64,000 nucleotides of DNA from Aradus depressus (Eukaryota > Arthropoda > Insecta > Hemiptera > Aradidae). Position numbers and translations under genes: made by a program. The stretch is taken from positions 29,452,066 to 29,516,065 of the forward strand of contig OY759215.1 of assembly GCA_963662175.1 (NCBI GenBank), read 5' to 3'. Numbering within the stretch: the stretch's first letter is position 1; each line of letters starts with the position of its first letter. Below are positions 1 to 10,879 of the stretch, piece after piece. The notes under the pieces were generated by a model, which was not told the origin of the DNA, searched no databases, and saw only the letters and a program-made list of their open reading frames with translations.

Positions 1-235
1 GAGGTTCCGTACTGAGTTCATGATCGCAGATTCAAAATCCGAGGTAAAAACTTTGAGCACGGCGTCCTTCGGATAGGAGGTTAAGAGATGGTCTCGTGCC
101 TATGCGATGTCAGGTACTAATGAGCTCACCTTAAGTAACTAACTAGGTTTTTGGGTAGGCAAAATTTCGGACTCCTACAACTAACGGAAAGGATAAGAGC
201 ATCGGATGCTTACACCCCTTCAACCATATCGGAGA
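1..235 (+). repeat. SINE-1 copy with alternative 3' tail, truncated
   Basis: The body matches the tRNA-derived SINE-1 seen elsewhere in the window (GAGCACGGCGTCCTTCGGAT block, then GATGTCAGGTACT and AGGCAAAATTT.GGACTCC). The tRNA-like head is degraded or cut by the window edge. The tail (ATCGGATGCTTACACCCC) differs from the full-length copies but matches copies at 18985-19246 and 47225-47400, so it marks a second SINE subfamily. Confidence 0.7.
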
Positions 236-1026
236 ATTAGTTTCAGACATTGCCAGTGACTGACCAACTATTATTTTTTTTAAAGCGTTTAACTGCATCC
301 ATTCTTTTTCGGTCGAGTTCTAAAATTCCTTGAACGGTGGGTTTCCTCGATTCCAGTGGATCTCCTTCCAACACAGAACATTGTGTATTCCTGAAAAGCA
401 TGGGCGGAGCTGACAAACTTGGGTGTCAGATTCCTTGGTTAGAAGCCTGCTTCCAGCTATGCCAGGTACCTAATCTAGATCCCATCAGATCAACATGACA
501 CCAACTCCTCCATTTCCTCTTTGTCAGTTCCTCTTTTACACGTAGCATTTCGTTGTTTGTCTTATCCTTTTTTCTTTCCCCCCCCCCCCCCCCCCCCCCC
601 CTCAGTCCCTTCTCTTTTCTTCCTCTCGCCCTATTCTGGTTTGTCGTGTCTTGAGTAACACCTGGAGGCCCCAGGTAGGTAGGCACTGACCTGTTTGATG
701 CAGCTATCCCACTGTTGCATGTCATGCAGCAATTTGTAAAACTGCAAATAAGAAAAAAAGAAAGAAACCCAGGCAGAAGAAACATGAGTCCCAGTGTAAG
801 GAAACATTGAAATCAAACACATTAACTATATCCACTTCATTCGATTAATAAAACATTTTTATTTAAGATAATTGAATCTGGAATACACTAAAAAGGACTC
901 TTAACAGAATGTATCTGTCCGACCATTTCTATCCACGTTTTTACAGATCCTCTCCTCCCTGCCCCCGACTATTCATCCAAATGCATCAGCCCAGTTTGCC
1001 AGATACATGCCGAGAATGACGCCTCT
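236..1026. other. No gene seen; contains a poly-C run
   Basis: AT-rich sequence with no recognised family. A homopolymer of about 24 C lies at 578-601. Short ORFs here show no protein-like composition. Confidence 0.5.
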
Positions 1027-1175
1027 ACGATGTCATGTACTCGTTAAAGCTCCTACCCGAAGTGAATAAAAATGTAGGTTAGGCAAAATTCATGTCCACC
1101 AGAGCGACGAAAGAGCATTCTGGTAGTAGGCGATATGTGCTCGTAGCTAAAGCGCGGACATGAGTCACAATAACT
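1027..1175 (+). repeat. SINE-1 3' half
   Basis: Starts at the GATGTCA.GTACTCGTTAAAG block and runs through the conserved CCACCAGAG-GACGAAAGAGC and GGTAGTAGGCGATATG stretches to ACATGAGTCACAATAAC. The tRNA-like head is missing. Confidence 0.75.
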
Positions 1176-1209
1176 AACTTACCTAGTAGCTCTGCTTTTA
1201 GCCCATAAA

Positions 1210-1428
1210 GATTTTAACATAGGGTAGTGGGTCTTCAACGAGAATCTGCCATTGCAAGGATCGGTGCAGCCATTTAACGTCCTCTCTGAAGGGCGGCACC
1301 AAAGCATTTCGGCATCCCAGGACCTATATACCTTCCAGATAAAATAAACTAATTGAAGGTCTCTGCCGAGTTTCGAACCCGCGATCTTGAGCTCAGTAAA
1401 CCAGCATACCACTGAGCTACCGGCGCCC
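1210..1428 (-). repeat. SINE-1 5' half, antisense
   Basis: On the minus strand the sequence begins GAGGGCGCCGGTAGCTCAGTGG (box A) and carries GGTTTCGAACCC-type box B, about one tRNA length apart. It is decayed toward its 3' end. Confidence 0.75.
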
Positions 1429-1604
1429 TCTTCAGCTAGGGTCTTTAATGAGTACCTGACATCCTACAGGCTCCGGACCACCGCGTAACTTCCGAAAGGT
1501 GTTTTCACCTCCCAGATGAAAAACCTATTGGCATCGGCCTGGTTTCGAACCCACAATCTTGAGCTCAGTAGGCTAGCATGTTATATTTGAGCTACCAGCG
1601 CCCT
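1429..1604 (-). repeat. SINE-1 5' half, second antisense copy
   Basis: Directly abuts the preceding antisense copy. It again begins GAGGGCGCTGGTAGCTC on the minus strand, followed by the box B region, and stops at the GTACTCATTAAAGACCC block. Head-to-tail SINE fragments like these suggest insertion of one copy near another. Confidence 0.7.
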
Positions 1605-2144
1605 CACAAATGGTCTATGTGTTTTCTGACCAATTTATGATGGCCCCTTAAGTGTCCAAGCTCAAGGGGCTACCATCGATAGTTACCTATGCTACGATAG
1701 ACATTGTTTGATAGGGCTATCGATAGTCTGTCCGTCCCTATTCCACACAAAGCCAGCCTATGAGGTTCCCTGCAGGCCCATAGGCAGCCCACAGGCCAGG
1801 TAGAAAATTAAAATCACCGTTTCCTTTCTATTCTTTTGTAGATTCACTAAGCTTAGCTCTTATTATTCGTATTGTTGTTAATTTCTAAAACTTTTCAACC
1901 TGACTAACCTTGCTATATATTCCTAGACACGTATCCCTTTTAAAATCTATTCTTCAAAGAGTTCTTTGTCCTGGACTTTTTGGGTCCTCTTATCACTGTA
2001 GCGATGGTTGTTTGAGGACTATACAACATTTTTGACATTTTTCAAGTAAGCACTACTACGCTCCACAATCATAATAATATTTATTTCCGTCAAACATCAA
2101 AATATATTATTAAAACAATTAATTCATTAAAAATGTACGACAAA
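1605..2144. other. Unassigned; short hairpin and two ATCGATAG sites
   Basis: GCCCCTT at 1643-1649 pairs with AAGGGGC at 1664-1670. ATCGATAG occurs twice within about 55 bp just after it. The remainder is AT-rich with no gene signal. Confidence 0.4.
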
Positions 2145-2390
2145 ACCAATGTATCGACATGAAATTTCATATTTAAAGTCAAAACCCAATGAGGACATAA
2201 CTTGTGAAATTTCAGCGATTTTGGCTGAAGGGAAAGGGGATTGTCGACATAAAATTTAATATGAGGATTCACGAGGCCCAGTGTAAGTCAACTGTTGAAT
2301 ATTAGTTCAAACGGTCGACTGGTTTTGGAGGGGGAGCGAAAAGTTAATTGATTAATTCGTTCTGGTTAAGTGATTCACCGACTTTTTTTT
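2145..2390 (+). repeat. rep140, ~2 diverged monomers
   Basis: Shows the rep140 signposts in order: AATGTATCGACATGAAATTT, an AACCC-AATGAGGACA block, GGCTGAAGGGAA, then TAATATGAGGATTCA, GGTTTTGGAGGGGGAGCGAAA, TTAATTGATTAATTCGT and the GTGATTCACCGAC end followed by a T run. Confidence 0.8.
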
Positions 2391-2519
2391 TGAGAATAGG
2401 AAAATATTTTGTAATATTTATTATATATTTTTAAGTTAAAATAATTTGCTGTTTTCGCCAAAACGGGCTAACTTTACACAATTATGAACTAATTTATGAA
2501 CCTGTTAAACAAGTGAGAC

Positions 2520-2944
2520 CCCGGCTTGGGGTGGATGTGTGTGACATGTGGGCGACTAAACGTTTTGTGGACCCGAGGGGGGAGCAAGAAGGAGTTTCTG
2601 GAAGTTTGAGAAACAACTTCCTGACACATCTTGACAAATATGCTCCCTTCTCCAGAACAGGGACTCCAGGCCAGGGTGGGTGACAGGATACCTGGAGGGG
2701 GCTGGCTTCCTAACCCCCACCAACTGCTCCAGTCGTCAGTGTACCCTCAGTCGGCGGTCCGGTATCTTTCTTCAGTGTATCTCTTCACTGTGTCCGTGTC
2801 GTACCCTATACGCCTTCTTTGAAAACTGAGATGTTCCGCGCGGTGTGGTGTTGATGGTGCGTGCTCCTGTGTTCTAGTGTTTCATTCTTGTTTTATTTGG
2901 TGTATGTGTTTCTTCATGATCCGGGGTGTCTTCGCCGGAGACTC
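2520..2944 (+). promoter_or_regulatory. Candidate 5' region of a secreted-protein exon
   Basis: Repeat-free and GC-richer than its surroundings. TCAGT initiator-like pentamers cluster between about 2735 and 2785 (arthropod Inr consensus TCAGT). Two tiny upstream ORFs of seven sense codons (ATG at 2831 and 2855) precede the candidate start at 2945. No TATA box is evident at a convincing distance. This is an inference from motifs only. Confidence 0.3.
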
Positions 2945-3014
2945 ATGTTCTTGTGGATTGTGTGTGTTTTCCTTTCCTTCATCGTGTTGACCCAAGGAGA
3001 CGACAACAGTCATG
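2945..3014 (+). CDS. Candidate first coding exon, signal peptide
   Basis: The ATG at 2945 is the first ATG after an in-frame stop at 2852-2854. It encodes 23 full codons that read as a classic signal peptide: MFLW, then a run of hydrophobic residues (IVCVFLSFIVL), then TQG and acidic/polar residues DDNSH, with a plausible cleavage after Gly18. The exon would end at 3014 in CATG|GTGAGT, a strong splice donor match, leaving phase 1. Sequence around it is not repetitive. No family is recognised from so short a stretch. The nearest phase-compatible open stretch I could find downstream on this strand is 34863-35089. A chance ORF of this size is possible; the joint occurrence of start, signal peptide and donor is what lifts it above background. 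Confidence 0.4.
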
Positions 3015-3134
3015 GTGAGTCCCCACTTGTTTTTGTATGCCTCCCAATTTCTCAGAGTATCCTCCTAATATTAACTTCATTCGCCATATAGGTAATAAGT
3101 ACATATTATAAACAAACAGAGATATGTATAAATT

Positions 3135-3610
3135 TTTACTTTCTTATTCTATTGTATAAGGAAGTATTGTAATCGTGCGAAAATCCGAGATCGGGGTTTC
3201 AACAGATTTTCAACTCCACATAATTTTGACCGTTTTCGCGATGATGTCTCTGTGTGAGTGTGTGTAAGTGATTGGAAAGTTGTCAGCAGTCTACCATGAA
3301 AAACGATTGTAGCTTTGAATTTGGAAGGAGTCACATGTGGTCTTAGATCTCATTAGATTTTGCGGCGCAATCGGACGAAAATTAAAATCACTTTACTTCG
3401 TGGCCTAAGTGCATTTAACAAGATATCGCTTACGTTTATGACCTAATCAAAAATCTTGTCAACTAAAAGTTGTAGAAAAAACTGAAATATCTATTTTATA
3501 TGGAATACGATTTCTTGCAGGTTGCTCGGTTTATGAGATACATTCCGAAAACCGTCTTGAAATGTAGTTTTGAAACACATTTATAGACGCTTCCTTTATT
3601 TAGTTGCAAA
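3135..3610 (+). repeat. R450 dispersed repeat
   Basis: Same order of conserved blocks as 54470-54960: AATCGTGCGAAAAT, GACCGTTTTCGCGATGA, GTCACATGTG, TTAGATCTCATTAGATTTT, CGGACGAAAATTGA-like, GTGGCCTAAGT, ATGACCTAATCAAAAAT, and CCGAAAACCGTCTTGAAATG. No coding capacity is visible. Confidence 0.8.
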
Positions 3611-3924
3611 ATGCTATAAACGACCAGTGATATGCATACTTAAGTAATCTCATTTTCAATTTTTAAGTGCATTTTTAATCAATTTTTTACCACTTTAGAT
3701 TTGCATTAGTTTAACAATGAATTAATTCTCGTCATAAACGCATGAAAAAAAAATTTAGGAAAAATCGTGGGGGAAACACCGACAGTGTATCTCCACAGCG
3801 CGAATTGATCAACGAAGTTTTCTCTCTCCCTCTGATCAATTTAACGATTTGGCTGAAAATCAATAGGTGTCTTACTCAGAAGACGTCTTAATCGTCATAA
3901 TAAATTTCGTGTTTTTTTTTTTCC
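3611..3924. other. Nothing recognised
   Basis: AT-rich stretch without ORF, tandem repeat or match to another part of the window. Confidence 0.5.
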
Positions 3925-4045
3925 CGAACCCCTCCACAGCGGCATAAAATTTAGTGTCGATAAATTCATTCTATCGGCAGTTATCGAGTTCACAGTCACA
4001 CACATAGAGCAGGTTTAATTTTTCATTTTTGTAATCAGGACATTG
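3925..4045 (-). repeat. rep140 fragment, antisense
   Basis: Carries AAATTTAGTGTCGATAAATTCATT and CGGCAGTTATCGAGTTCACAG, the reverse complement of the CTGTGAACACGATAACTGCCG block of rep140. Confidence 0.65.
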
Positions 4046-4689
4046 AAATACATTCACTCTGACGGTCATCTGACCAAGAGGTCTTCTTTGGTATAAGATT
4101 TTTTATTTATTATTATATCGAATTATACAATATCGACCGAGTACTTAACTTTCCGTATACTTACCTACTTCATAAAGCCGGGAAAGTAATAGAGAAAAGA
4201 CAATTTATTCATTGTACGTTTTATGACTGAAATGAATAAATTATATATATATTTTTTTCTTCATATAACAGTTATATACAGTTACTGTATATATATTTAG
4301 ATAAGGTCAATGGCCGAATTATGGACAGTTTAATAGTTTAATAATGTTTATAAATACACACATGAATTACTAGAAAAACCTGTTTTTGGCCTACGTCTCT
4401 GTTCGAGTTTAATACAAACTTGGAATTGAATATGAAAGATTCCTTTCTGTCGAATATCGTTCTGGACGTTTTAAGGCATTTCGTAGTTATTTGATGTCTG
4501 CCGTCCTCCACAATGTACCTATTAAGTTCAGATAACTTATCTGTTACCAGTTTTTCAACAATAATACTATATTCGAAGAGTACATTCTTATTCTTGCCGA
4601 TAAAGGATATAATCACTTTCTTCTTAACCGATTTTGCTATCATGCAATGACGATAATAATTTCCGATAAAATTTCAATAATATACTTAC
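4046..4689. other. AT-rich, no gene seen
   Basis: A TATATA-rich stretch near 4230-4300 and a 101-codon minus-strand open stretch (4338-4643) with no recognisable motif and a composition expected from AT-rich DNA. I do not call it a gene. Confidence 0.45.
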
Positions 4690-5075
4690 TTCACTATTGG
4701 GTTGTGTAAAGAGATTCTGCATTTTACAAGAATATACTTTCTCCTATGAAATATATGATGTTTAGATTTCACCGGAATTTCATTTTTCCGATTTGATTCG
4801 AAAACTGTAAAAAAATTATGTTTTCTTATATGTGTGTGTGTGCCTGTCAACATAACGCCCGATAGTATGAATGTATCGACAAGAAATTTTATATTTGTAT
4901 CTATAACCCCATAAGGACACCTATTAATTATCAATGGACCAAAACAAGGGGGAATTGGGGGAAGGCTTAACACAAAAACTCTAATAACTGCCGTTGTAAT
5001 GAATGTATCGGCACAAAATTGCCTATTATGTAAATTCAAAACCTTATAAGGGATGACGACTGCGAATATTCAGTG
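4690..5075 (+). repeat. rep140, ~3 monomers
   Basis: Two GAATGTATCG(A/G)CA starts lie about 130 bp apart (near 4868 and 4998), each followed by AAATT, a CCC(C)ATAAGGAC block and the GGGGAAGGCTTAACACAAAAACTCTAATAACTG linker. Confidence 0.8.
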
Positions 5076-5082
5076 TAATCGC

Positions 5083-5515
5083 TCTCTAGAATGTTAATTA
5101 TCCCATATTTTTCCCACATTTTTCATTTGGAGCTAGAATGTAATTGTCCCATATTATTTGCTATGTTTGTTTATTTTTAATTTGAAGTTAGAATGGTCAT
5201 TATTGCCTATTATTTGCTATGTTTGTTTATTTTTAATTTGAAGTTAGAATGGTCATTATTGCCTATTATTTGCTAGGTTGTCGCATATTTTATTTGAAAC
5301 TAGAATGTAATTATCCCATATTATTTGCTATCTTGTCTGTTTATTTTTCATTTGAAGCTAGAATGTTAATTATCCTCTAGTATTTACCATGTTGTTTACA
5401 TTTTATTTGAAGTTAGAATGTTAATCATCCCCTAGTATTTACCATGTTGTCTGTTTATATTTTATTTATTTTGCAAATACTATAAGCTACAGTTGGAAGA
5501 CAATAAATCTATCTA
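5083..5515 (+). repeat. ~64 bp imperfect tandem repeat ending in a retroposon-like tail
   Basis: About six diverged units with core TTTGAAG(T/C)TAGAATG followed by ATTAT(C/T)CC..TATTTGCTATGTTGT. The array ends in GACAATAAATCTATCTATCTA, the short-repeat tail typical of some LINE or SINE 3' ends, so the array may be the 3' part of a retroelement. Confidence 0.7.
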
Positions 5516-6430
5516 TCTAATGAGCAATAAATACAACACACTCGCCATAAACTTCACAACTTTTGTTTAAGTATATTTTTGAGCCTGTTTTTAATATTTG
5601 ATAGATATTACTTCCCCCGTAATTAAAGCCCGGGCATGAATCATAATAACTCCCGATAGAATTTATATCAACACGAAATTTTATATGTACATCCGAAACT
5701 CCATAAAGGCGACACCTATTCAGTCAAATCAACTTACTAAATTACTATCGATGCAACGAAATGTAAATAAAAAAACCTCTTAGAGGACGACGTATTTTAA
5801 ATTTCCGCGAAATGGATATGCATACAAACGAAAACCCCATTCTGATTAGATAACTTCCCCTATACCTCGACAAACTTGAGAAGTAAACAAATGGATACCC
5901 AGGAAATGGATTCTATGAATACCCGACTTTTCTGAAAGTTGTCCCATTTCGCTTTATACTGATTTCTGTTGAAATCTGTTAAAAGAACACAATATTTGTG
6001 AGTACACAAAGTTAATTCAGAACAAATATATGTTAATTATTGTTTTAATTGGATTTACATAATAGTAGGTAATCTTTGTTTTTATTTATGTATTATTAAT
6101 GGGATTTTGAGAGTATTTTGTCCCTAATGGGATTACACTTGTAATCTATTGTCGTTTATTTATTCATTCAACGTAATAACATCGAATCACAATTTACCCT
6201 TTACATTGACGAATCGAATTATCCATAATGCATATTTCCTTGTTTTTTTATACTTTACCTCATAATTTATGATTTTGAAGTGTTTCTGATGTTTGATTTG
6301 TAAAATTACACATTTGACAATTTATCCATATCATAAATTTTCACTCGATTCTGTCTCTGAATTTTTTTCAAAAAGTAAATTTAGAACGAACTTCCCGACT
6401 GAATCCTTGGAGAAAAATTTCTTTGTTTTC
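5516..6430. other. AT-rich; rep140 scraps, otherwise nothing
   Basis: A degraded rep140 piece sits near 5625-5720 (CGGGCATGAATCATAATAACTCCCGATAGAATTTATATCAACACG). The rest to 6430 is AT-rich with no gene or repeat identified. Confidence 0.45.
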
Positions 6431-6439
6431 CCCGCCAAA

Positions 6440-6660
6440 CTACAAATCCATGCTAATTGTGTTTTAAAGAAAAATAAAGAATTGTTCTAAGGGCAGAAGG
6501 TGGTTTAAAGAAAAAGAGAGAAGTGTCTTAAATATTAGTATGGTCTAGAAGAGAGAAAGAGAGCATTGTCCTAATGTCCGAAGGTGGTTTAAAGAGAAAG
6601 AGAGAAGTGTTTTATAGACTCTCTGCCTCGTAGAGCGAAAGAGAAAAGTGTCTTTGATTG
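6440..6660 (+). repeat. ~105 bp purine-rich tandem duplication
   Basis: GAAGGTGGTTTAAAGAAAAAG-AGAGAAGTG recurs at about 6496 and 6579 with AGAGAGAAAGAGAGCATTG between; a third degenerate AGAGCGAAAGAGAAAAGTGTC follows. Confidence 0.6.
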
Positions 6661-7019
6661 ATTGCAAGGGTGGACTTTATATCCATTTTATCCAAAGCCT
6701 GCACAGCCATATAACAGCCCCTCGCTAAAATTCAACATACATTTGTTTCAAAGATCGCAAAACAGACAGACGGGGCGAAAAGTCTTAATTGACCTAAAAT
6801 TTTGTTTGGTTTAATACCTCTGTATTTCTCGATGTACAAAAGAGTTAATTGCTGTATCATAATTTGACTAAATGGTCAAATCAAGTGACAATTCATGCTT
6901 TTCAATATACCGATGATGATAAATAAAATAAAAGGTATAATGTTGTTGAATTAAAATAAATTAATTGTCATGGCCCTTTGGAATATATATCAATCTGAAT
7001 ATATATCAGATTTGTTTAT
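6661..7019. other. AT-rich, nothing recognised
   Basis: No ORF or repeat relationship found. TGAATATATATCAGATTTG-like sequence is locally repeated near 6985-7030. Confidence 0.45.
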
Positions 7020-7260
7020 CTGAATATATTATTAAGAGAATAAGTCAACAGAGAGGTCAGTCAGTGAGAAGCTCTAGGTAAGGGTTTAAGGAGACCCGTT
7101 TCCAACCAGGAGAGAATTAGCATTGCAATGGCTGTGTTTAATTGGGGCCGAGTGTCTCCGAGGTCACACGATCGGGCTTCAGAACTTCCGAGAAGGGTTG
7201 AGACTGGGCCAAGTCGCGTTTTTACCGATGTAATTCTCTCTTAAGGAATGGAATCCCTGT
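7020..7260. other. Repeat-free GC-richer island
   Basis: Balanced-composition sequence with no match to other parts of the window and no convincing ORF. Candidate conserved non-coding sequence only; function unknown. Confidence 0.3.
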
Positions 7261-7737
7261 CAGGTTCCGAACTTCCGTTTTGCCGATAAGTGTGACCGCT
7301 CCTTAATTTCGTCTAAATTATCTGTCAGATTTTGATGAAATTTAACATATCTTAATAAGTTTAAGAGATGATCCAAGAAGGTGTTTCTTACAAAAATTGA
7401 CGCTAAATATGAAAATTTGCTCCCGCTCCTCCACAACAAACTCGAAACTATCTTAATGATAATTTCAACTGTAACTTTCCTCATTGCGGAAACTTGATAA
7501 TAATAATATATCGGATGAAATAGAAACAATAGTTCTGTGAGAGATCAGAGGGACAATATGTCAATCGTATGTTAGGAATTACAATAAATTTCATCAATTT
7601 TATGTTTATAATCTTCATTACTTTTTTTCATAAAGTTACTTCGAACTCATCAAACAAATAACTCAACATTACAAAAAATGTGTCACCACGGACATTCCTA
7701 GTTAATTGTTTTAAATTATAAATAAATCTAATTATCA
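7261..7737. other. AT-rich, nothing recognised
   Basis: Contains an 89-codon minus-strand open stretch (7260-7529) without recognisable motifs. Confidence 0.4.
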
Positions 7738-8030
7738 TTTTCAATATATTTGTAAAACATTAAGATAGAAGAATGTGCTTAAAGAAGTAATGAATAGGAA
7801 GTTTTGTACATATTCCTTGAATTGTAATTCATAATTTTCAGCCTATTTGTAAAACATTAAAATGAAATAATAAGCCTAAAAGAATATGGGACTGGGAAGT
7901 TTTGTAGATATTCCTTGAATTGTACTTCATCATTTTCAGTGCATTTATAATAAAACGTTAAAATAAAATAATGAGCCTAAGAGATTTAGAGTGGCTAGGA
8001 AATTTATTAGATACTCCCTGAAATTGTATT
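7738..8030 (+). repeat. ~97 bp tandem array, first block (3 units)
   Basis: Units have core TTTGTAAAACATTAA..T followed by GAGCCTAA(A)AGA and GATATTCC(T/C)TGAATTGTA. These are the most diverged units of the family and are separated from the main block by about 465 bp of unrelated sequence. Confidence 0.8.
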
Positions 8031-8494
8031 GAGAGACTAGTAGGAAAGTTTTCAAACGAAATGAGCCCTGAGAGAGGCTGGAGGATGGGAGGGCAGGTAT
8101 TTGGCTGATGTGTGAGGATGGCCCCGCGAAGGGAGCTTCTCAGGTATATATGGACCCTTCGTTCCATCCCTTACCTAGATCCCACTTGTTGACCTAGCAT
8201 TGACTCATTTTGGCTACCTACTTTACAGTTTCCGGCCAAAAAAAAAAAAAAACATTTGCCTTTCTTCTTCCCAGACCCCACCTAATCCTTCAGACCTCCG
8301 ACTGGGGAGAGAAATAGTCCAAATACAGCTGTTAAGGGCTACATTTAAGTATTGAAAATATATTGTACTTTAAACAATATTAAAGAAGTGTGCAGTTCCC
8401 TAAGAAGGGCTTCTTTGGTCCAGCATGTATTATAGTGATGTGTATGTAGAAAACGGAGCGAATGACTTTAAAATTATAGATCTATTTATCATAT
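8031..8494. other. Unrelated insert or spacer between tandem blocks
   Basis: GC-richer, repeat-free sequence splitting the ~97 bp array. A poly-A run lies at about 8238-8251. No terminal repeats or target duplication were found, so I cannot say whether it is an insertion. Confidence 0.35.
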
Positions 8495-9280
8495 TCAATA
8501 TATTTGTAAAACATTAAAATATAATAATGAGCCTAAAAGAAATAGTGACTGGGGAATTTTGTAGATATTCCGTGAATTGTAATTCATCATTTTCAGTGTA
8601 TTTGTAAAATATTAAGATACACAATAATGAGCCTTAATGAAAAGAAGTAATGATCATTTTGTTGATATTCCCTGAATTGTATTCATAACTTTCAGTCTAT
8701 TTGTAAAACATTAAAATAAATTAATGAGCCTAAAAGAAATAGTGACTGGGGCATTTTGTAGATATTCCGTGAATTGTAATTCATTATCTTCATTCTATTT
8801 GTAAAACATTAAAATATAATAATGAGCCTAAAAGAAATAGTGACTGGGGAATTTTGTAGATATTCCCTGAATTGTAATTCATTATTTTCATTCTATTTGT
8901 AAAACATTAAAATAAAATAATGAGCCTAAAAGAAATAGTGACTGGGGATTTTGTATATATTCCCTGAATTTTAATTTATCATTTTCATTCTATTTGTAAA
9001 ACATTAAAATATAATAATGAGCCTAAAAGAAATAGTGACTGGGGAATTTTGTAGATATTCCGTGAATTGTAATTCATTATTTTCATTCTATTTGTAAAAC
9101 ATTAAAATAAAATAATGAGCCTAAAAGAAATAGTGACTGGGGATTTTGTATATATTCCCTGAATTTTAATTTATCATTTTCATTCTATTTGTAAAACATT
9201 AAAATATAATAATGAGCCTAAAAGAAATAGTGACTGAGGGTTTTGTATATATTCCCTGAATTTTAATTTATCATTTTCAA
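8495..9280 (+). repeat. ~97 bp tandem array, main block (8 units)
   Basis: Eight units of 97-99 bp with AAAACATTAAAATA, ATAATGAGCCTAAAAGAAATA, GTGACTGGGG and TTTCATTCTATTTGT. Later units alternate in two subtypes (GTAGATATTCCGTGAATTG versus GTATATATTCCCTGAATTTT), implying duplication of a two-unit block. Confidence 0.9.
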
Positions 9281-9440
9281 TCACCTTCTTAGGAAGCAAC
9301 CCCAGAGGAAGTTTAAAATAAAATGGGTGAATTTAAGCGGCAGAGGAGGACTGGAATTTAATTTCAACAAGAGTAATTATCTAGGAGGGGTTAGCTAGGA
9401 TATCCATCTGGAGTAAGGGCGAAATGTGAAGGAAACCCAC

Positions 9441-9770
9441 CTTCTTCTTCCCAAGAGATGAAAACTTCAGGTATGTCTTCTTCATGCCCAAAGTACACTC
9501 GAGGAACCTGAATCGCTCCATGATAAAGCCAGTCCTTATCTATGGATGTGAAACCTGGACCCTGACCTCACATCTAAAGAAGCGTTTCGGATCCGGTAAA
9601 GGATAGAGCAACCCAGGAATGGAGGATCAGAAGAAACAGGGAGTTGAGGGACATCATCTGGCAATTTAATTGGAGAGGTATGGACCACAGACCTCATGCC
9701 GTAGGACGCATCATGAACACTCAGAACCAAGAAGCCAGATCACGAGGAAATCCACGGTGCTGATGGACTG
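9441..9770 (+). pseudogene. LINE reverse transcriptase C-terminal remnant
   Basis: Around 9510-9590 one frame reads SMIKPVLIYGCETWTLTSHL, the thumb-region motif (KPVLLYG.E.WTLT) of non-LTR retrotransposon RTs often annotated as craniofacial development protein 2-like. A frameshift follows, and 9615-9770 in another frame reads EWRIRRNRELRDII and later EARSRGNPRC, matching the downstream tail of the same proteins (RGRPR.RW). Stop codons and the frameshift show it is dead. Confidence 0.8.
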
Positions 9771-9887
9771 ACCTGTTTCATTGTATTCGGTAAATTCCTA
9801 TCATAACTATTGTTTGTGTCATTTTTACTTCCTCAGAGAAACTTGCCAGTAGTTCTTTAGACTCTATTCTGTACGGGTAGTATGTGA

Positions 9888-9954
9888 CACTGTTGCGTTG
9901 TAAACCGGTTCTTATAGCAAATAAACAGTGGGAAAACAACGTTTTTTGTTTCTT
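9888..9954 (+). repeat. FB1 terminal fragment
   Basis: CACTGTTGCGTTGTAAACCGG followed by AATAAACAGTGGGAAAACAACG and TTTGTTTCT matches the outer ~65 bp of the FB1 inverted repeat at 24844-24920. Confidence 0.65.
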
Positions 9955-10355
9955 TGAGAAGTATAGGGGAAGTTATGTAATCTGTCAGAAATTGCTGATG
10001 AGTTTTCACAGAAACGTTTTCCGTCCCCTTGTAATGAATAAAATTAAAAAATATGTTTCCCCAAAAAAATATATATATAAAATTGGCCATAATGAAGAGA
10101 GCGATCGAAGGAGGAAAGTTCATTTCAAAACTAATAACTGCCGATATAATAATGCTATACAGCCGATATGTAATGAATGTATCTACGCGAAATTTAATAT
10201 GAGGCTTTAGTGTGTAAGTCAACTATTCATTTTTAGCAAAACCGGTCGATAGGTTTTGGAAGGAGAGTAAAAACGATGATTAATTCGCACTGGGGAAGTA
10301 AATTGCGCGGTGAATCATCAACGACTTTTTTAACCGCATATCATATAGGATATTC
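9955..10355 (+). repeat. rep140, ~3 monomers with leader
   Basis: Begins with the leader GAAGTATAGGGGAAGTTATG-TAATC.GTCAGAAATT, then TTTTCAC.GAAA, and ends with GGTTTTGGAAGGAGAG, TTAATTCGCACTGGGGAAG and TGAATCATCAACGAC. Confidence 0.8.
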
Positions 10356-10609
10356 GACATTTTATTACTGCTTATAAATTCGGGCTCTACTCATCACAGA
10401 TTGTTAGTGTTTAGAATTTTATACTTTTTTATTTCTGTCTTTCTATCTCTCTCTCTTTTGAGTAACCTAAGTTTCCGGAATTTCTAATTAAAATTCCCGA
10501 AAAAAAACCAAGAAAGTTACCTTATAAAAAGAAGTCAAGACAAAGTTTTAAACAAAAAACATTCATAATTATATCAGATTACTGTGGGAAATTGTCTTAT
10601 CCGAACATG
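10356..10609. other. AT-rich spacer
   Basis: No gene or repeat family recognised. Confidence 0.4.
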
Positions 10610-10860
10610 TTTGATCATTCGGCCACGAAAGGAGGATTTTTGATTTTAATAAAAAGTAATTTTCAGCAGAATCGGCCAAAGGGAAGGATCAGAGGGGGCT
10701 CAACTGCCTTTATAATGAATGTATCGACACAACATTTAATATGAGGATTCAGGAGTCCGTATGTAAGCTATTGATTGGTTTTGAGGGAAAGCAACAACTT
10801 AATTGGTTAATTCGTGCTGGGGAAGTTGCCGGTGATTCACTGACAACTTTTTCAATGTAA
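10610..10860 (+). repeat. rep140, ~2 monomers
   Basis: TTTTCAGCAGAATCGGCCAAAGGGAAGG, AATGAATGTATCGACACAAC, AATATGAGGATTCAGGAG and TTAATTCGTGCTGGGGAAG mark two consecutive monomers. Confidence 0.8.
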
Positions 10861-10879
10861 GTTGCAATATTTTTGACAA

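Noticed and set aside
4338..4643. 101-codon minus ORF with Lys/Val-rich start
   Set aside because: No motif, no homologous copy in the window, AT-driven codon composition.
9857..10222. Overlapping 108- and 121-codon ORFs on both strands
   Set aside because: Both lie within rep140 and FB1 fragments that recur elsewhere with stops.
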